From Sinotaia quadrata (Eukaryota; Mollusca; Gastropoda; Architaenioglossa; Viviparidae): 64,000 nt of DNA. Of the stretch, positions 1-12,084 are shown one piece after another. The notes beneath the pieces were generated by a model. That model ran no database searches, was not told the origin of the DNA, and saw nothing but the letters and a program-made list of their open reading frames with translations. The stretch lies in assembly GCA_028829895.1 (NCBI GenBank), contig CM054178.1:105373558-105437557 (forward strand). The letters are read 5' to 3'. Both the position numbers and the translations under genes were made by a program. Position 1 is the stretch's first letter. Each line of letters begins with the position of its first letter.

Positions 1-842
1 GAATACATTTTCTCGTGTGGTATCGATATTGGCCTGGTTCGGCAAACGGTGTCCATTTTATTCCAATAAGAGAGCTTCAGGAAACCTTCTGTCTCTGTTA
101 CAGGTACTATAGCAGTACCAACTGATCATTTAAAAGTCTGAATTTATTTACCGAAGTGAAGTAGATAGTATGTTACTTCTTTCCGGGAGTGTCCATGTTT
201 TCAAGGCAGCTTACTCCCATTTTTCTCGATTATCTGCTTAAGTCTGTTGGCACCGTTGTTGTGGAGAAATAGTACCCATACATATTACACAAACACGCAA
301 ACATAAATATATAAATGCGCACGTGCACCAATACATAAAGAAGGAATATGATAACGAAAAAGATAATAATTAAAATGAAACAAAACAAAACGAAGTTTGA
401 AGTATGACCTAAAGGAAAAAATGCTTAAAATAAATTTATGATGTTAGCATTCTTAAAGCAAGTATTACGTTCTTCTCTGTCTTTCTAAATCTGTCTACGT
501 TAGTTATTTACGACATAATACTTCGTCACATTCAGTTCTAATCTTTCTTCTTTTTACTCTCCTCTCTTCTTGGGTTAAAAAAAAAAGTAAAAAAAATAAA
601 TAAACACGGTTTCAAGTTGTCATGTCATATGCTGTCTAGGCAAAGTCAGTATGAACCACAATGTGCTCGATAAAGATATTCCCACCCAGCGTATTAAAGC
701 GAGGAACGTCTGAGAGAGAGAGAGTCATAAAGCATGGATATTTGTTGCAAGACTTTTTATAATCTGGTTTGACGCTATTTAAATCGCTAAGTACGTTTGC
801 TGATTAATGTGAAGTAGGAAATTCGATACACTTGTAAGAAAT
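1..842. other. AT-rich stretch without recognisable gene
   Basis: No open frame of note and no protein similarity that I recognise on either strand. It contains short A-rich runs around 355-400 and 569-603 and a short (GA)n run at 713-724. Confidence 0.6.
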
Positions 843-1015
843 AGTGAGTGAGTGAGCGAGTGAGTGAGTGAGTGAGTGAGTGAGTGAGTGAGTGAGTGAG
901 TGGGTGAGTGAGTGAGTGAGTGAGTGAGTGAGTGAGTGAGTGAGTGAGTGAGTGAGTGAGTGAGTGAGTGAGTGAGTGAGTGAGTGAGTGAGTGAGTGAG
1001 TGAGTGAGTGAGTGA
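843..1015. repeat. (AGTG)n microsatellite, about 43 units
   Basis: An almost perfect tetranucleotide array with single-base interruptions near 855 and 902. The minus strand reads as an open Ser-Leu-Thr-His polymer only because the four-base unit repeats every four codons without a stop. It is not a gene. Confidence 0.97.
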
Positions 1016-1135
1016 AAAATAAAAAGCAGGAATTTTGTAAGTAAAAATGTAAAGTATATAATTTTAAGATTCAATTATATTTAAAGCTTCTATCTCTGTC
1101 AATGAACTTCTCACCGTATGCTGTATTCATTGACT

Positions 1136-1288
1136 GAAAGTTACCTTGGTCAGGTGGTCTGCCTTTACACGTATGGTGATGTCCCTGAAAGTTACCTTGC
1201 TCAAGTGGTCTGCCTTTACACGTATGGTGATGTTCCTGAAAGTTACCTTGGTCAAGTGGTCTGCCTTTATACGTATGGTGATGTCCCT
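1136..1288. repeat. 51-bp minisatellite, 3 copies
   Basis: Three consecutive 51-bp units (starts near 1137, 1188 and 1239) with a handful of substitutions. Each holds GGTCTGCCTTTA and GTATGGTGATGT. The unit equals 17 codons, so a short plus-strand frame stays open through the array. There is no sign of selection on that frame. Confidence 0.93.
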
Positions 1289-1518
1289 GAAATTTCTTTT
1301 ATCCCAAGTGCATTCGAATATTCAAGTTAGGTCCGCGTGAAAATCTGAGATTTTTTACGTGATTGTGATTTTACGAGGCTTGTAGTAAATGTTTGCAGAA
1401 CAAATTTCACTTGGGATGTTTTACATATACAGCTTGGGAGCAAGCCTAGCTCATTGTCTGAAAAAGTTATTAAAACTGATGCGTCACATTCCACTTATAT
1501 TTTTCCTTAAAAGCACAA

Positions 1519-2384
1519 CGTCCTAAATTTCACTGAGAGGACAAAGAGATGATACGTCCTAAATTTCACTGAGAGGACAAAGAGATGATACGTCCTAAAT
1601 TTCACTGAGAGGACAAAGAGATGATACGTCCTAAATTTCACTGAGAGGACAAAGAGATGATACGTCCTAAATTTCCCTGAGAGGACAAAGAGATGATACG
1701 TCCTAAATTTCACTGAGAGGACAAAGAGATGATACGTCCTAAATTTCCCTGAGAGGACAAAGAGATGATACGTCCTAAATTTCCCTGAGAGGACAAAGAG
1801 ATGATACGTGCTAAATTTCACTGAGAGGACAAAGAGATGATACGTCCTAAATTTCACTGAGAGGACAAAGAGATGATACGTGCTAAATTTCACTGAGAGG
1901 ACAAAGAGATGATACGTCCTAAATTTCACTGAGAGGACAAAGAGATGATACGTCCTAAATTTCACTGAGAGGACAAAGAGATGATACGTCCTAAATTTCA
2001 CTGAGAGGACAAAGAGATGATACGTCCTAAATTTCACTGAGAGGACAAAGAGATGATACGTCCTAAATTTCACTGAGAGGACAAAGAGATGATACGTCCT
2101 AAATTTCCCTGAGAGGACAAAGAGATGATACGTCCTAAATTTCCCTGAGAGGACAAAGAGATGATACGTCCTAAATTTCCCTGAGAGGACAAAGAGATGA
2201 TACGTCCTAAATTTCCCTGAGAGGACAAAGAGATGATACGTCCTAAATTTCCCTGAGAGGACAAAGAGATGATACGTCCTAAATTTCACTGAGAGGACAA
2301 AGAGATGATACGTCCTAAATTTCACTGAGAGGACAAAGAGATGATACGTCCTAAATTTCACTGAGAGGACAAAGAGATGATACG
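1519..2384. repeat. 36-bp minisatellite, exactly 24 copies
   Basis: Head-to-tail 36-bp units beginning CGTCCTAAATTTC, almost perfectly homogenised. Two sites vary: CAC versus CCC in the middle (CCC in copies 5, 7, 8 and 17-21) and CGTC versus CGTG at the start (CGTG in copies 9 and 11). The block of five CCC units, followed by CAC units, indicates expansion by unequal exchange or slippage. Because 36 is a multiple of three, the minus strand is open for about 300 codons with a 12-residue repeat. Lacking a signal peptide, upstream exon or non-repeat domain, it is treated as non-coding. Confidence 0.97.
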
Positions 2385-3797
2385 TTCTTTTGCAAATGTC
2401 CGTTTTCGAGCCATGGGTATGCACGACCCGGAAATTTTTAAAATCACGCAGCGAGTCACTTCAACATGTTGTGATTAACGATTGTGTTTTACTCGAACGA
2501 TAATTATATAATAATTATAATTATTAAATTCAGTTGCATATCGTTATGGCTTCGGACACTCTGGTTAAATTAACCAGCCCCAAGATCGGTACATCCCAAT
2601 AAGAAACAGTAACTGCCGTTACAAAAGCAAGCAGGTACAACCTAATAACTTCACGCATGCTGACTGAAAGGAAGCCGTGTACATTATTTGTTCTTATAAA
2701 GTTTTAGTAGAGTACATGTACTTTATGGACAGTCACATATAATAAGTGTTATACATGCAAAGAGATACAGTTACATTAACTATACACAGATCAATTGAAT
2801 TATAATAACTACACGTAACAGACATATTACATAAAATAACGTAGGGAAATTTCTAGAAACCGTACTATTTACAAACATGCAGCAGTGATTACCCTCAAAG
2901 TATATATACAAAATAATTATTGTTGTAGAATTTTTTGTACGTATATATTGTTGTAGATTTTTTGTACATATATATATTTAGAATATTAATAAGGAAACAG
3001 TTAAAATGAAAGATATTTTCCTCTTACCTCAAATTGTGGAATAAACCCACGCAACAGCCAGACGTCATGGATATATTCAGCATAAAGAGGTGAAATTGAC
3101 TGTTTAGGTAAAGTAAACTTGGAAAAAAAACATATTTCTATTATACCTAATAAATGTCTAAATCTAAAATAATTTATTAATATATTGCATCAATAAAGCT
3201 CAATCCACTTATTCAAACTTAATCCAATTTGTTCTGTTATCGCAGAAACGGTTTCTGCTTGTAACACATGACAGGAAGTAAGCTTTAAAGAATTTTAAAT
3301 GCGGAGAATATGTAAATTCTTTCGTTATGTTTTGCTCATCTTTAGTTTTAAATAAGTGGTCTTCTATATATTATTTACATAATAATGTTCTATTCAAGGT
3401 TATGTTTGCATGTATACTAATCACTATATAATTAAATAGATGTGGTTGCAAAATTTATGGAATTTTCTGTTAGGATTAATGTTACATTGCAAACAAGAAA
3501 TGAATTCATGAGAAATTTCAAAATCAGAAATGAGATTGGTAACTGTCACAAAATGTACTGTGCTTAAAGAAAATTACACTCAAACTGTCCAGGCAACTGT
3601 AACTTGGAATGACTTATTTAATTAAATTATGCTGTCCATGGCAAACTCATGAGTTTTTTCACTTGTCAGAATTTGTAATACTACATGAGCAAACTTTCCT
3701 ACTCTTTCCAAAACCAGTTAGTGTGAAAAAAGAAATCAGGTACAGCAACTAAGTCAAAATTCCTGCTGGAACCATATAGCATACAAGAAACTCTATA
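2385..3797. other. AT-rich stretch, nothing recognised
   Basis: No gene is seen. A unit of about 28 bp containing TTGTTGTAGA and TTTTTTGTAC is doubled at 2918-2975. The rest is unique AT-rich sequence. Confidence 0.6.
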
Positions 3798-3923
3798 CCA
3801 AAAGGACCTAAAGAACCAAAAGGGACTAAAGAACCAAATGGGCCTAAAGAACCAAAAGGGACTAAAGAACCAAATGGGCCTAAAGAACCAAATGGGCCTA
3901 AAGAATCAAATGGGCCTAAAGAA
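3798..3923. repeat. 18-bp minisatellite, 7 copies
   Basis: Seven consecutive 18-bp units of the type CCAAATGGGCCTAAAGAA, with AGGGACT and GGGCCT variants interspersed. On the minus strand this gives a short Gly-Pro-Phe-rich open frame that I regard as incidental. Confidence 0.93.
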
Positions 3924-3942
3924 CCAGAAAAGTTAATGGAAT

Positions 3943-4017
3943 AAGGCACAAAGCAGTTAGCAGAAAACTGACTTTAACAAAGGCACAGAGCAGTTAGCAG
4001 AAACATGACTTGAACAA
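3943..4017. repeat. 37-bp tandem duplication
   Basis: Two adjacent copies of a unit of about 37 bp containing GCAGTTAGCAGAAA, with a few differences, followed by a weaker partial copy (AAAGGTTAACAAC). Confidence 0.8.
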
Positions 4018-4235
4018 AGGTTAACAACACTTAACAGAAAATAGGGAATTATAGTCTCTGGAAATTGCACGAACTGAAGGACGTTGTCAATCTTGAAAAT
4101 AAAATAAGAATTTACTGAGGGTAAAACAAACAATGGAACTCAAACGTTGCAGTAATTCTTAGAACTCAAGACAATGGAAAAGAAAAAATGCAAAAAAGAA
4201 TAGCTTGCAAATACAAATATTGTAATAAACAATAG

Positions 4236-4720
4236 TGCGACGCCAACGCCAATTAGTTAATGATTAAGAGTATTACTAATTAATTAATCATTCATAACTA
4301 ATTACATGTGTTGAGAATCTTAATGCATGTTATTAATAATGCTCCAGGAGACACCACTCGTCTCTCTCACATGGCGGATATGCAGGCACTGTAAACGCTT
4401 TCCCTCTTCCACAAAATTAAGACAACATTTACCGTCACACAATATTTCCGTAGGTAGAAAACTTCTTACTAAAAGAGAAGACAAATCCGTCTTTAATCTA
4501 TATTTAGCGAGCCCCCATTCCACCCACTTTCTTCTCCAAAATAAGGTTATCAATATGTAAATCAACATTCTATATACATATGACAAATACAATTAAAAAA
4601 AGATTATGTGACATCAATATTTATGCAGTCTTATATCCTAAATATAATTCAGCAATAGTGTCCATACAAATTTAAGGATAGTTCTTATAGAAGAAATTTT
4701 AATCTGTATGTGTAATGTTG
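4236..4720 (+). mobile_element. TGTGAC repeat copy A, truncated
   Basis: This copy starts with TGCGACGCCAACGCC followed by the hairpin-forming TTAGTTAATG...ATAACTAA block. It keeps the family landmarks ACACCACTCGTCTCTCTCAC, the CACAATATTTCC segment and AATCTATATTTAG. After about 4600 it aligns with reference copy E (45995-47574) only with gaps, and the match fades near 4700-4720, so about two thirds of the element is missing. Short open frames on both strands here are shadows of the repeat. Confidence 0.85.
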
Positions 4721-5163
4721 TAATGAATAATACGGTTATTTTGTATAGTAATCCAGGCTTAGATCTCAAGACTATCGATACAACAGTAATGAAAGCAATA
4801 CTATAAACAATAATCTAGAAATGTAATATTGTGATAAACAATACATGTATTTCGTATTTCAAACCAGCCTTTGTCAAGAACGTCATAGTTTCAACGTTAA
4901 AGGACTGAATACCACAGTTTTGAGGATCCAGTCTGCAATTTAAGTATGGAATTCAATTTTACTTCAACTTGGAAAATTCATTTTGAAAGTGAAGGTCAGA
5001 ATCAATGGAAAAAGGACTACTGCTGACGTCACTCGATGAGAGCGGACGCTCGAGGTGAACAATGAAGAGTTATCCTCCATGCCGTGCAGGCCACCTAGCA
5101 AGGAAAGAACAGCAACAGTAGTGACAGGATTTCTTCCACTTTGATAAATTTCACTTGTCAAGA
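4721..5163. other. AT-rich stretch, nothing recognised
   Basis: Unique sequence with no recognisable gene. A slightly GC-richer patch at 5020-5120 has no coding features. Confidence 0.55.
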
Positions 5164-5275
5164 TAAGATAATGTTAAACTGGCATTTAAAAGGTATTATA
5201 AGAAAGACAAGGTAATGTTAAACTGGCATTAAAAAGGTATTATAAGAAAAACAAGATGATATTTAACTGGCATTA
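5164..5275. repeat. 47-bp minisatellite, about 2.3 copies
   Basis: Units share AATGTTAAACTGGCATT and AAAGGTATTATAAGAAA. The third copy is partial and diverged. Confidence 0.88.
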
Positions 5276-5710
5276 TAGAACTTCACGTCTACGTAAAAAG
5301 TTTACTAATATTATATTAAACTTCACTCCATTAGGTGAGCAAAAGTTGACAAGAATATGTAAGTTTAATTTCAGCAAATATGCTTGCATTTTTGTCTCTG
5401 CTAGGGGCTCTACTGTATGTTATCTCCCCTGGGGAAAGTGCATCTAAACCTACCATAGTCAAATAGAGGATATCTTCTTGGACAAGATTGACGGCTGAGT
5501 TTGAGTAAGTCTAGGATATGTAAAACTGGTAGCCAAAGGAACAGCACAGGACTGGAATGTAGCAGGTGGCATTCACCACAATTTAACTCGACACTTTTGT
5601 GTAAGTACGTAGAGAATTCTCCAATTGAAAACCACAGTAAAATAGTATAGTGTCACATTAACTGATGTGCGCTTTGAATGGTGTTGACATGTGCGGCACT
5701 GTACAATCAG

Positions 5711-5991
5711 CAGAGCGCTATAATGACGTCGCCTGACATAACAGAGTGCTATAATGACGTCACCTGACACAACAGAGCGCTATAATGACCTCACCTGACA
5801 CAACAGAGCGCTATAATGACGTCACCTGGCATAACAGAGTGCTATAATGACCTCACCTGACACAAAAGAGTGCTATAATGACGTCACCTTACACAACAGA
5901 GCGCTATAATGACGTCACCTGACATAACAGAGTGCTATAATGACCTCACCTGACACAACAGAGCGTTATAATGACCTCACCTGACACAACA
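5711..5991. repeat. 31-bp minisatellite, 9 copies, with CRE octamers
   Basis: Nine head-to-tail 31-bp units beginning CAGAGCGCTATAATGA. The segment after CTATAA reads either TGACGTCA (a perfect CRE/ATF octamer, four units) or TGACCTCA (four units); the first unit reads TGACGTCG. The array therefore packs a regular series of bZIP-type or nuclear-receptor-half-site-like motifs every 31 bp. This may be chance amplification of one such site. No gene is seen beside it. Confidence 0.93.
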
Positions 5992-7467
5992 GGTGCGCGC
6001 GCTCACACCAACATAGTGGTTGAGGTAATAATATTATTTTGCACACGTTCCGATTGTCTAATAACAATAGCCAATATATCCAAACATAATAATTGCACAG
6101 AAACATTCTCAAAAGTAAATAGTAATCAGTAATCAACAACTGTCATTTCCATTACGGAGATTGACAATCATATACTAAAGTAGCTATACTGCATACACAA
6201 GTAATACTAGAATATATCTGCTCGAAGTAGATAGAATCATACGTGAAAAATGCTAGAAAATTTCTTAAGCAAGAACGAGCAACGAGGGATGAAATAAGAA
6301 ACAATCTTCAATGACATTTCGTACATTAAAAAATGTGTGTTAAAGTAAAAGGGTTAATAATTTAAAATTACATTTTAGCAAACAAAAAAAATGCAGTTTC
6401 ATACTTATAAAATAAATTTTAAATTATACTGATAGAGAAATACACCAAAATATTTCATCTTACTTGACGATAAGACAAATTTGCTGCTCAAAATACAACA
6501 GCCCGCAGTATTCACTACCATCAATGAAATGGCGACAATGAAGGCTAGTCATGTTTGCATTCGCTGCCAGAATTCTAAGAATGGTTCAAGGCCGTCTTCT
6601 GCACATATCTATAACCTAAATTAAGTAAATTAATTTATATGATCATATTGGTGAATGCAGGCTTCACATTCCTAATTACTAACTAAGCAAATGAGAGTAA
6701 AATACACAAGATCTACAAAATCTTGTCGTCAATAAGAAAAAAATCGATAAAATATATAAACAATATTGATACAAGACAATAAATAATTGATGAAATGATC
6801 CAGTATTTGAAAAGTCTTGTTTGAGATGAGTCATTCTAGTAAAATAAAAACTACGTCTAATATAAGATAAATTATATAAAGAAAAATTCTGATTTGAGGA
6901 ATTCTAGTTTCAGAACAAACATTAACACAGGACGAAAATCATCCCGTGAAATCACGCTTGATGTAGGAGAAATTTTAGATGAAATGTTTCTGTGAAAGAA
7001 ATGTACTTGTGCGTGAAGTAGGAGAAATTTTTACATCAAGTAAACCTTTTTCAAGCAGGAAATATTGCAGAATAAGCAAGCATAATTCTAACTGATAAGG
7101 CGGAGATCACTTATAAGAAATATTGTTGTTTGTAATATAAGAAATTTTGAAGTGAAGGACATGTTTCATAATATACATAATAATATAGAAAGTATAACTT
7201 TGTAAGGAAAATACTGTTTGATATTAGAGAAAATTCATTAAAAGGCAAAGCTACTGAGATATGAGATTATCAGCAAATAAAAACTTTAATGTACAAATTC
7301 CAAGACGAAAAATTTCAGTTCATAGGGTTCACAGGTAAGATATTCCAAAATACAAAATATATTGTTCATCGTGAAGAAAACATAAAAACCTTGTTTGAAA
7401 CGTAATGTAGAAGATTCAATGAGACAACAATAATTTAAAGCGTAGGAGAAATTCAACAAATTCTATT
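5992..7467. other. AT-rich stretch, nothing recognised
   Basis: No gene is recognised on either strand. The sequence is AT-rich and largely unique. The phrase GTAGGAGAAATTTT recurs loosely near 6964, 7018 and 7442, hinting at an old degenerate tandem array. Confidence 0.6.
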
Positions 7468-7554
7468 CATTTCATGTATTTTCCATCCCTTCCAGTCATT
7501 TCATGTATTTTCCAACCCTTCCAGCCATTTCATGTATTTTCCAACCCTTCCAAT
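7468..7554. repeat. 29-bp minisatellite, 3 copies
   Basis: Three 29-bp units of CATTTCATGTATTTTCCA followed by CCCTTCCAG, nearly identical. Confidence 0.93.
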
Positions 7555-7757
7555 GACGTAAAAATAATAATGTACGTACTTTATCAATAAGATTCAGTGT
7601 CAAAGCATGAAGAGTGTTTTCATTCACTTTGTCCAACGGCTTGATGACATTTATTTCGTGCAAGTTACCGGTTTCAGTGCCTCAAAAGATTAAGCAGATC
7701 GTTTGCTTTTCAAGGTAACCTAAGCTCCCAGATTTTCGTAGAATAGTGTAAGGAATG

Positions 7758-7923
<166 letters not shown>

Positions 7924-8030
7924 AATATGTACTAACTTATATAAATATTTTATAAATGTATAAACCTTTCTTTTTTGTGAGATTCTAATTTTCCTTATAT
8001 ATTATATACACGCTCATTTCTGAAATTTAC

Positions 8031-8131
8031 TTATCATGATGATGAAGATCTTTCAGAAATTAATAATATTGAGAATATAGTTATCGTGATGAAGAAGATG
8101 TTTCAGACAGCAATAATATTGATAGCATTAG
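8031..8131. repeat. 50-bp tandem duplication
   Basis: Two diverged copies starting TTATC(A/G)TGATGA and both containing AATAATATTGA. Confidence 0.8.
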
Positions 8132-8830
8132 CTTTATCAGATGTGCGTTTTATAAACACACCTATGAAGCTTCTTGTAGCAAAATGTACTGATACATTTC
8201 AGTTGAATTCAAGTTTTAACAGATATTTATGTCATGGTTGATTAAGAATGAATATAGTTATTTTTCGAGCTTTTTTCTGTGCTTCTCTTTCTAGAAGCTC
8301 AAGAGATAACTATTCATTTTTAGTCTGTCGTGATGACGTTCTCAGATGTGAAGCAACAAGACTTCTGGTATATTCTATTTTTTTAATTAACCGTAATGCG
8401 GGATGTGATAATGTTGGAACGATATCATTCCTTTGCCAATTGCCTGCTGTTCTTGTTCGTTCTGTGCGGAAACTAAACTTTTTTTTTTTTGCACATCAAC
8501 TGGTGATCATGTACTGCCTTGGCTGTGGTGGATAGTACTCTTGTTGTTGCTGGATGTTCCTCTTCGTAAGATCACTAATATCATTTTCTCCATGCTCTTA
8601 TTCTCACGAGCTGTGGTAACCAGTACATTTTCAAAGCTTGATGTTCATTTTCACACTGAGATGTAAGCTTATGCGTAAGATGTCGGACACGTCCATATTT
8701 GCCTACGCCCAACATATATATGACACTGATATATTTGTAAATTTAAATGAAAGTCTCAGGCTTGTACACCCCTTACTGTGCGACACGGTAAGAAATGCGG
8801 TTGCAGACTAGACTTATAATGGAAATTATT
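8132..8830. other. Unique stretch, nothing recognised
   Basis: Two overlapping plus-strand frames of under 100 codons (8248-8535 and 8433-8666) look like chance openings: no domain, splice context or composition supports them. Confidence 0.55.
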
Positions 8831-8942
8831 TTTAAAAAGATAGAAATATATAATTTTATATATATATAAGTATTTTAATCATTTTTTAAAGATAGAAATA
8901 TATAATTTTATATATATATATATATAAGTATTTTAATCATTT
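8831..8942. repeat. 55-60-bp tandem duplication with (TA)n
   Basis: Two copies of AAAGATAGAAATATATAA followed by a TA run and TAAGTATTTTAATCATT. The copies differ mainly in TA-run length. Confidence 0.88.
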
Positions 8943-9194
8943 GCTATGTTTATCTTGTTCAAGACCTTCGCAGACAAAATAATATGCAGATTTTATTTTT
9001 AAAATAAATATTTGAAAATAGTCATTAATAGTCATTATTATGCGGGAAAGCAATGATTCGTCACGTGGAGAGATGTTCCAGTTAACGCCTGCTGTGTTAG
9101 TCAGGCATTATTCGTAGATTTCAAGGGCACACAAATAAGTGGTAAATGCTTAGTTCCATGCCAAGTTCTTGCATTGATCACAATTATAATCCAT

Positions 9195-9775
9195 TGAAGA
9201 CCACGACGTTTCCCAGTTCCAATCAATTTAGGACTATGATTTTGTCTAAATCCCAGTCTATGATTGATCATGATTTAGTCCAGATCCCAGACAATTTATA
9301 GTGTTATCCCAATCCCAGATGTTGAAACCATGATTTAGTCCAAATCCCAGACAATTTATAGTGTTATCCCAATCCCAGCTGTTGAAGACCATGATTTAGT
9401 CCAAATCCCAGACAATTTGTAGTGTTATCCCAATCCCAGCTGTTGAAGACCATGATTTAGTCCAAATCCTAGCCAGTTTAAAACTACAGCTTAGTCCCAA
9501 TCCCAGCTGTTGAAGACCATGATTTAGTCCAAATCCCAGACAATTTGTAGTGTTATCCCAATCCCAGCAGTTGAAGACCATGATTTAGTCCAAATCCTAG
9601 CCAGTTTAAAACTACAGCTTTGACCCAATCCAGCCAATTTGAAGACTATGGCTTTGTCCTAATCTCAGCCAATTTAAGACAATGGCTTTGTCCTAATCTC
9701 AGCCAGTTCAAGACAATGGCTTTGTCCTAATCCTAGCCAATTTAAGACTATGACTAATACTAGCTAGTTTAAAAC
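9195..9775. repeat. Degenerate 60-62-bp minisatellite
   Basis: Repeated blocks of GACCATGATTTAGTCCAAAT, CCCAGACAATTTGTAGTGTT and ATCCCAATCCCAGCTGTTG alternate with variants (AGCCAGTTTAAAACTACAG, CAAGACAATGGCTTTGTCC). The internal half-unit of about 30 bp (AATCCCAGCC.. then ..ATGG/TTTAGTCC) suggests an ancestral short unit that was amplified as a dimer. Confidence 0.9.
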
Positions 9776-9827
9776 CGGGGGTGGGAGTTAATTGACAAAA
9801 ATATAAGAACTATTCAAAACGATGCTC

Positions 9828-9831
<4 letters not shown>

Positions 9832-9862
<31 letters not shown>
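9832..9862. repeat. Poly(A) run
   Basis: About 31 consecutive A. The flanking sequence does not look like a retroposed transcript, so it is called a simple repeat and not a poly(A) tail. Confidence 0.95.
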
Positions 9863-9865
<3 letters not shown>

Positions 9866-9884
9866 ACAGAGTTAAGACTACTTG

Positions 9885-10175
9885 TAAAAAGTGTCTATTT
9901 AATGTGAGCTCTGTAAAGAACTGTTTAGTAAACACTATTTCAAGAACTATTCAATAAGAACAGTGTAATAGAAATATTTAAAATGAGAATGAATTTAGTA
10001 TGAATTTGTAAAGAAATGTTCGGCAAATAATATGTAAAGAATGTTCGATATACGTACTTTGCCAAAGACTCTTCAATAGATACTATGAGAAAAGCTCTTT
10101 GGTAGACACTATGTAAAGAACTGTTTGATAGACAATGTAAAGTGATAGTCCTTAGACATTATCTAAAGGACAGTT
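9885..10175. repeat. Very degenerate short tandem array
   Basis: The phrase AAAGAACTGTTTGATAGACA and looser versions (AAAGAATGTTCGATATACG, AAAGCTCTTTGGTAGACA) recur at roughly 30-bp spacing. This looks like an old minisatellite decayed by substitution. Confidence 0.6.
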
Positions 10176-10278
10176 TGAACCACATTGAATAGTATTACTG
10201 CTCATTAAAGTGACAGAAAATGATAACCAAGAAGTATGATCGATTAACGATTTTCGGAAATAGACGTGCCATTTGTAT

Positions 10279-10439
10279 CAGGAAACAAGTCAGTTCTCAC
10301 CTGTGGAAACAAAGTAATTCTTTAATTACGTAGTGGTTATGTGAGAATGGGCGTCAGGCTGTCTTTGACTGTCAGGAAACAAGTCAGTTCTTATCTGTGG
10401 AAACAAAAGAGAAAGGATGACGTGGTGGCTATGTAAGAA
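10279..10439. repeat. 94-bp tandem duplication
   Basis: The second copy begins 94 bp after the first. Both hold CAGGAAACAAGTCAGTTCT, CTGTGGAAACAAA and GTGGTTATGT-like segments. Confidence 0.85.
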
Positions 10440-10916
10440 AACTGTAATTGTAAATTAGCACTATGTTTTAGATTATTTCTCAGAACAAACTTGGTGCAGA
10501 TAGATCATTGCAAAAGGTAGGCCATGTAACTTAGAAAAATAGTGTGCTTGTAAATAGTTAGAAAATGATAAAGCTAGAAGTAAATTATGTGTTCTTCATT
10601 GAATTTTTTCAGACACCCTTGGGAATAATATAAAGTGACTTATTTATAAAAGTATGAAGGATATTGCTATTTATCAAATGTATTTAATATACTGTTCTTT
10701 TCCAGGTTTACAGTGCGGAATACGAGAACTAGTCCCAGATTTCATATTCAATTGTTTGTTATTTTCTCCCTTGGTAACGTGAAAAGATGAATAGTGTTTC
10801 CTTCCAAAATATGCAATCTGATTTTTGCGACAGAGAATTTCAATGTAATGTTTAATTATTAAATGATTAACATAGGTGCACTGTTAGAAATCCAAACATT
10901 AACCAGTTATTCTTTT
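10440..10916. other. AT-rich stretch, nothing recognised
   Basis: No gene, RNA or repeat that I can support. Confidence 0.6.
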
Positions 10917-11107
10917 CTGTTTTATTTTCTTGGTTTGATTTGATTGTTTTATTTTCTTGGTTTGATTTGACTGTTTTATTTTCTTGGTTTGATTTGACTT
11001 TTATTTTCTTGGTTTGATTTGACTGTTTTATTTTCTTGGTTTGATTTGACTTTTATTTTCTTGGTTTGATTTGACTGTTTTATTTTCTTGGTTTGATTTG
11101 ACTGTTT
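10917..11107. repeat. 27/23-bp minisatellite, 7 copies
   Basis: Units of TATTTTCTTGGTTTGATTTG are joined by either a long linker (ACTGTTT) or a shortened one (ACTT), giving alternating 27- and 23-bp spacing. Confidence 0.95.
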
Positions 11108-11639
11108 CAGGGATATGACGCGTTCGAATTCACATTGCAGGTTGGGTGAAAGGCACGATGGTGAATCTTAAAATAAATATAAAAGGTGCTTCTTCCCCCT
11201 TTCATATTTGAGAAAGAAAGTCTTTCAACTAGTTAATTACTATTGAATATATATCCTAACATTTCGTAAATACTTCGCCAAAATAAAGTTTTATTATACT
11301 TTCTAACATTTTAGTATTTTAATTTCTTCTAAAGTTAAATGATTCGTTATTATTTTCTGCTTTAGTAAATTTGTTTGTTTGCTTGTTTGTTTATTCCACA
11401 TAGCTCCTGAAAATAAATTCTAATTATTCACAGTAACTCTGGTCAATGAACAAGGTTCCTTACAATACTGATCTCTATTTCTCTACCTATTTCTCTCTTT
11501 CTCTCTCTAAAACTCTATTTCTCTCGCTGTCTCTTTCTCTCTCCCAGCATCTCTCTTTCTCTCCCTTTCTTTCTCTCCCTGAAACATTTTAAACAACAAA
11601 ACACAAAAACGCATCACTATTAAAAACAAAGACAATTTA
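11108..11639. other. Unique stretch with CT-rich segment
   Basis: No gene is seen. A TTTG/TTTC quadruplet run lies at 11372-11393 and a polypyrimidine CTCT-rich patch at 11468-11580. Confidence 0.6.
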
Positions 11640-11685
11640 TTTCGTCGTTTTCAATTCGGCTTTAATAAAGTCAGCTTTGAGAGAT

Positions 11686-11700
11686 GTTGCCATGAGCAAC
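11686..11700. promoter_or_regulatory. RFX-type X-box motif
   Basis: GTTGCC ATG AGCAAC fits the X-box consensus GTNRCC-N(0-3)-RGYAAC. In animals RFX factors bind this motif at promoters, including those of ciliary genes. Binding here is inferred. Confidence 0.45.
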
Positions 11701-11748
11701 GCTGTCTCGGTCATCCCCGACACTGTGCGTCAAGCAAAGCGCTCAAGC

Positions 11749-11778
11749 TACACACACACACACACACACATACATACA

Positions 11779-11825
<47 letters not shown>
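11749..11825. repeat. (CA)n microsatellite
   Basis: Dinucleotide run interrupted by TACATACACT near 11771-11780. Confidence 0.97.
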
Positions 11826-11826
<1 letters not shown>

Positions 11827-12084
11827 AGCGCCAAAAAGCACTCCACCCCAAGATCAACAAAATTTACGCTTATTCCCCTATCCGGTATTAGCTCGCCTAG
11901 TGTCATCAAATAATCTAATCGACTCTACACGTACAGAACATCGGCCGGCTGGCAGTATATTAAAAACCCGGCGGGGAGAAACATGGCTGATTTTTCCGCT
12001 GTATTAAGCATATTGTAAGATGTATCCGTTCGCCGATCGACGCCGAATGGCCGCGCGTTCTAAACGCCCGAACGTGGTGCTCTC

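Noticed and set aside
1507..2424. 305-codon minus-strand frame with a 12-residue repeat
   Set aside because: It lies entirely in the 36-bp array; the unit is a multiple of three without stops. No flanking domain, signal peptide or splice context.
9832..9862. Poly(A) run as a retrogene tail
   Set aside because: Upstream sequence is the degenerate 60-bp array and not a processed transcript.
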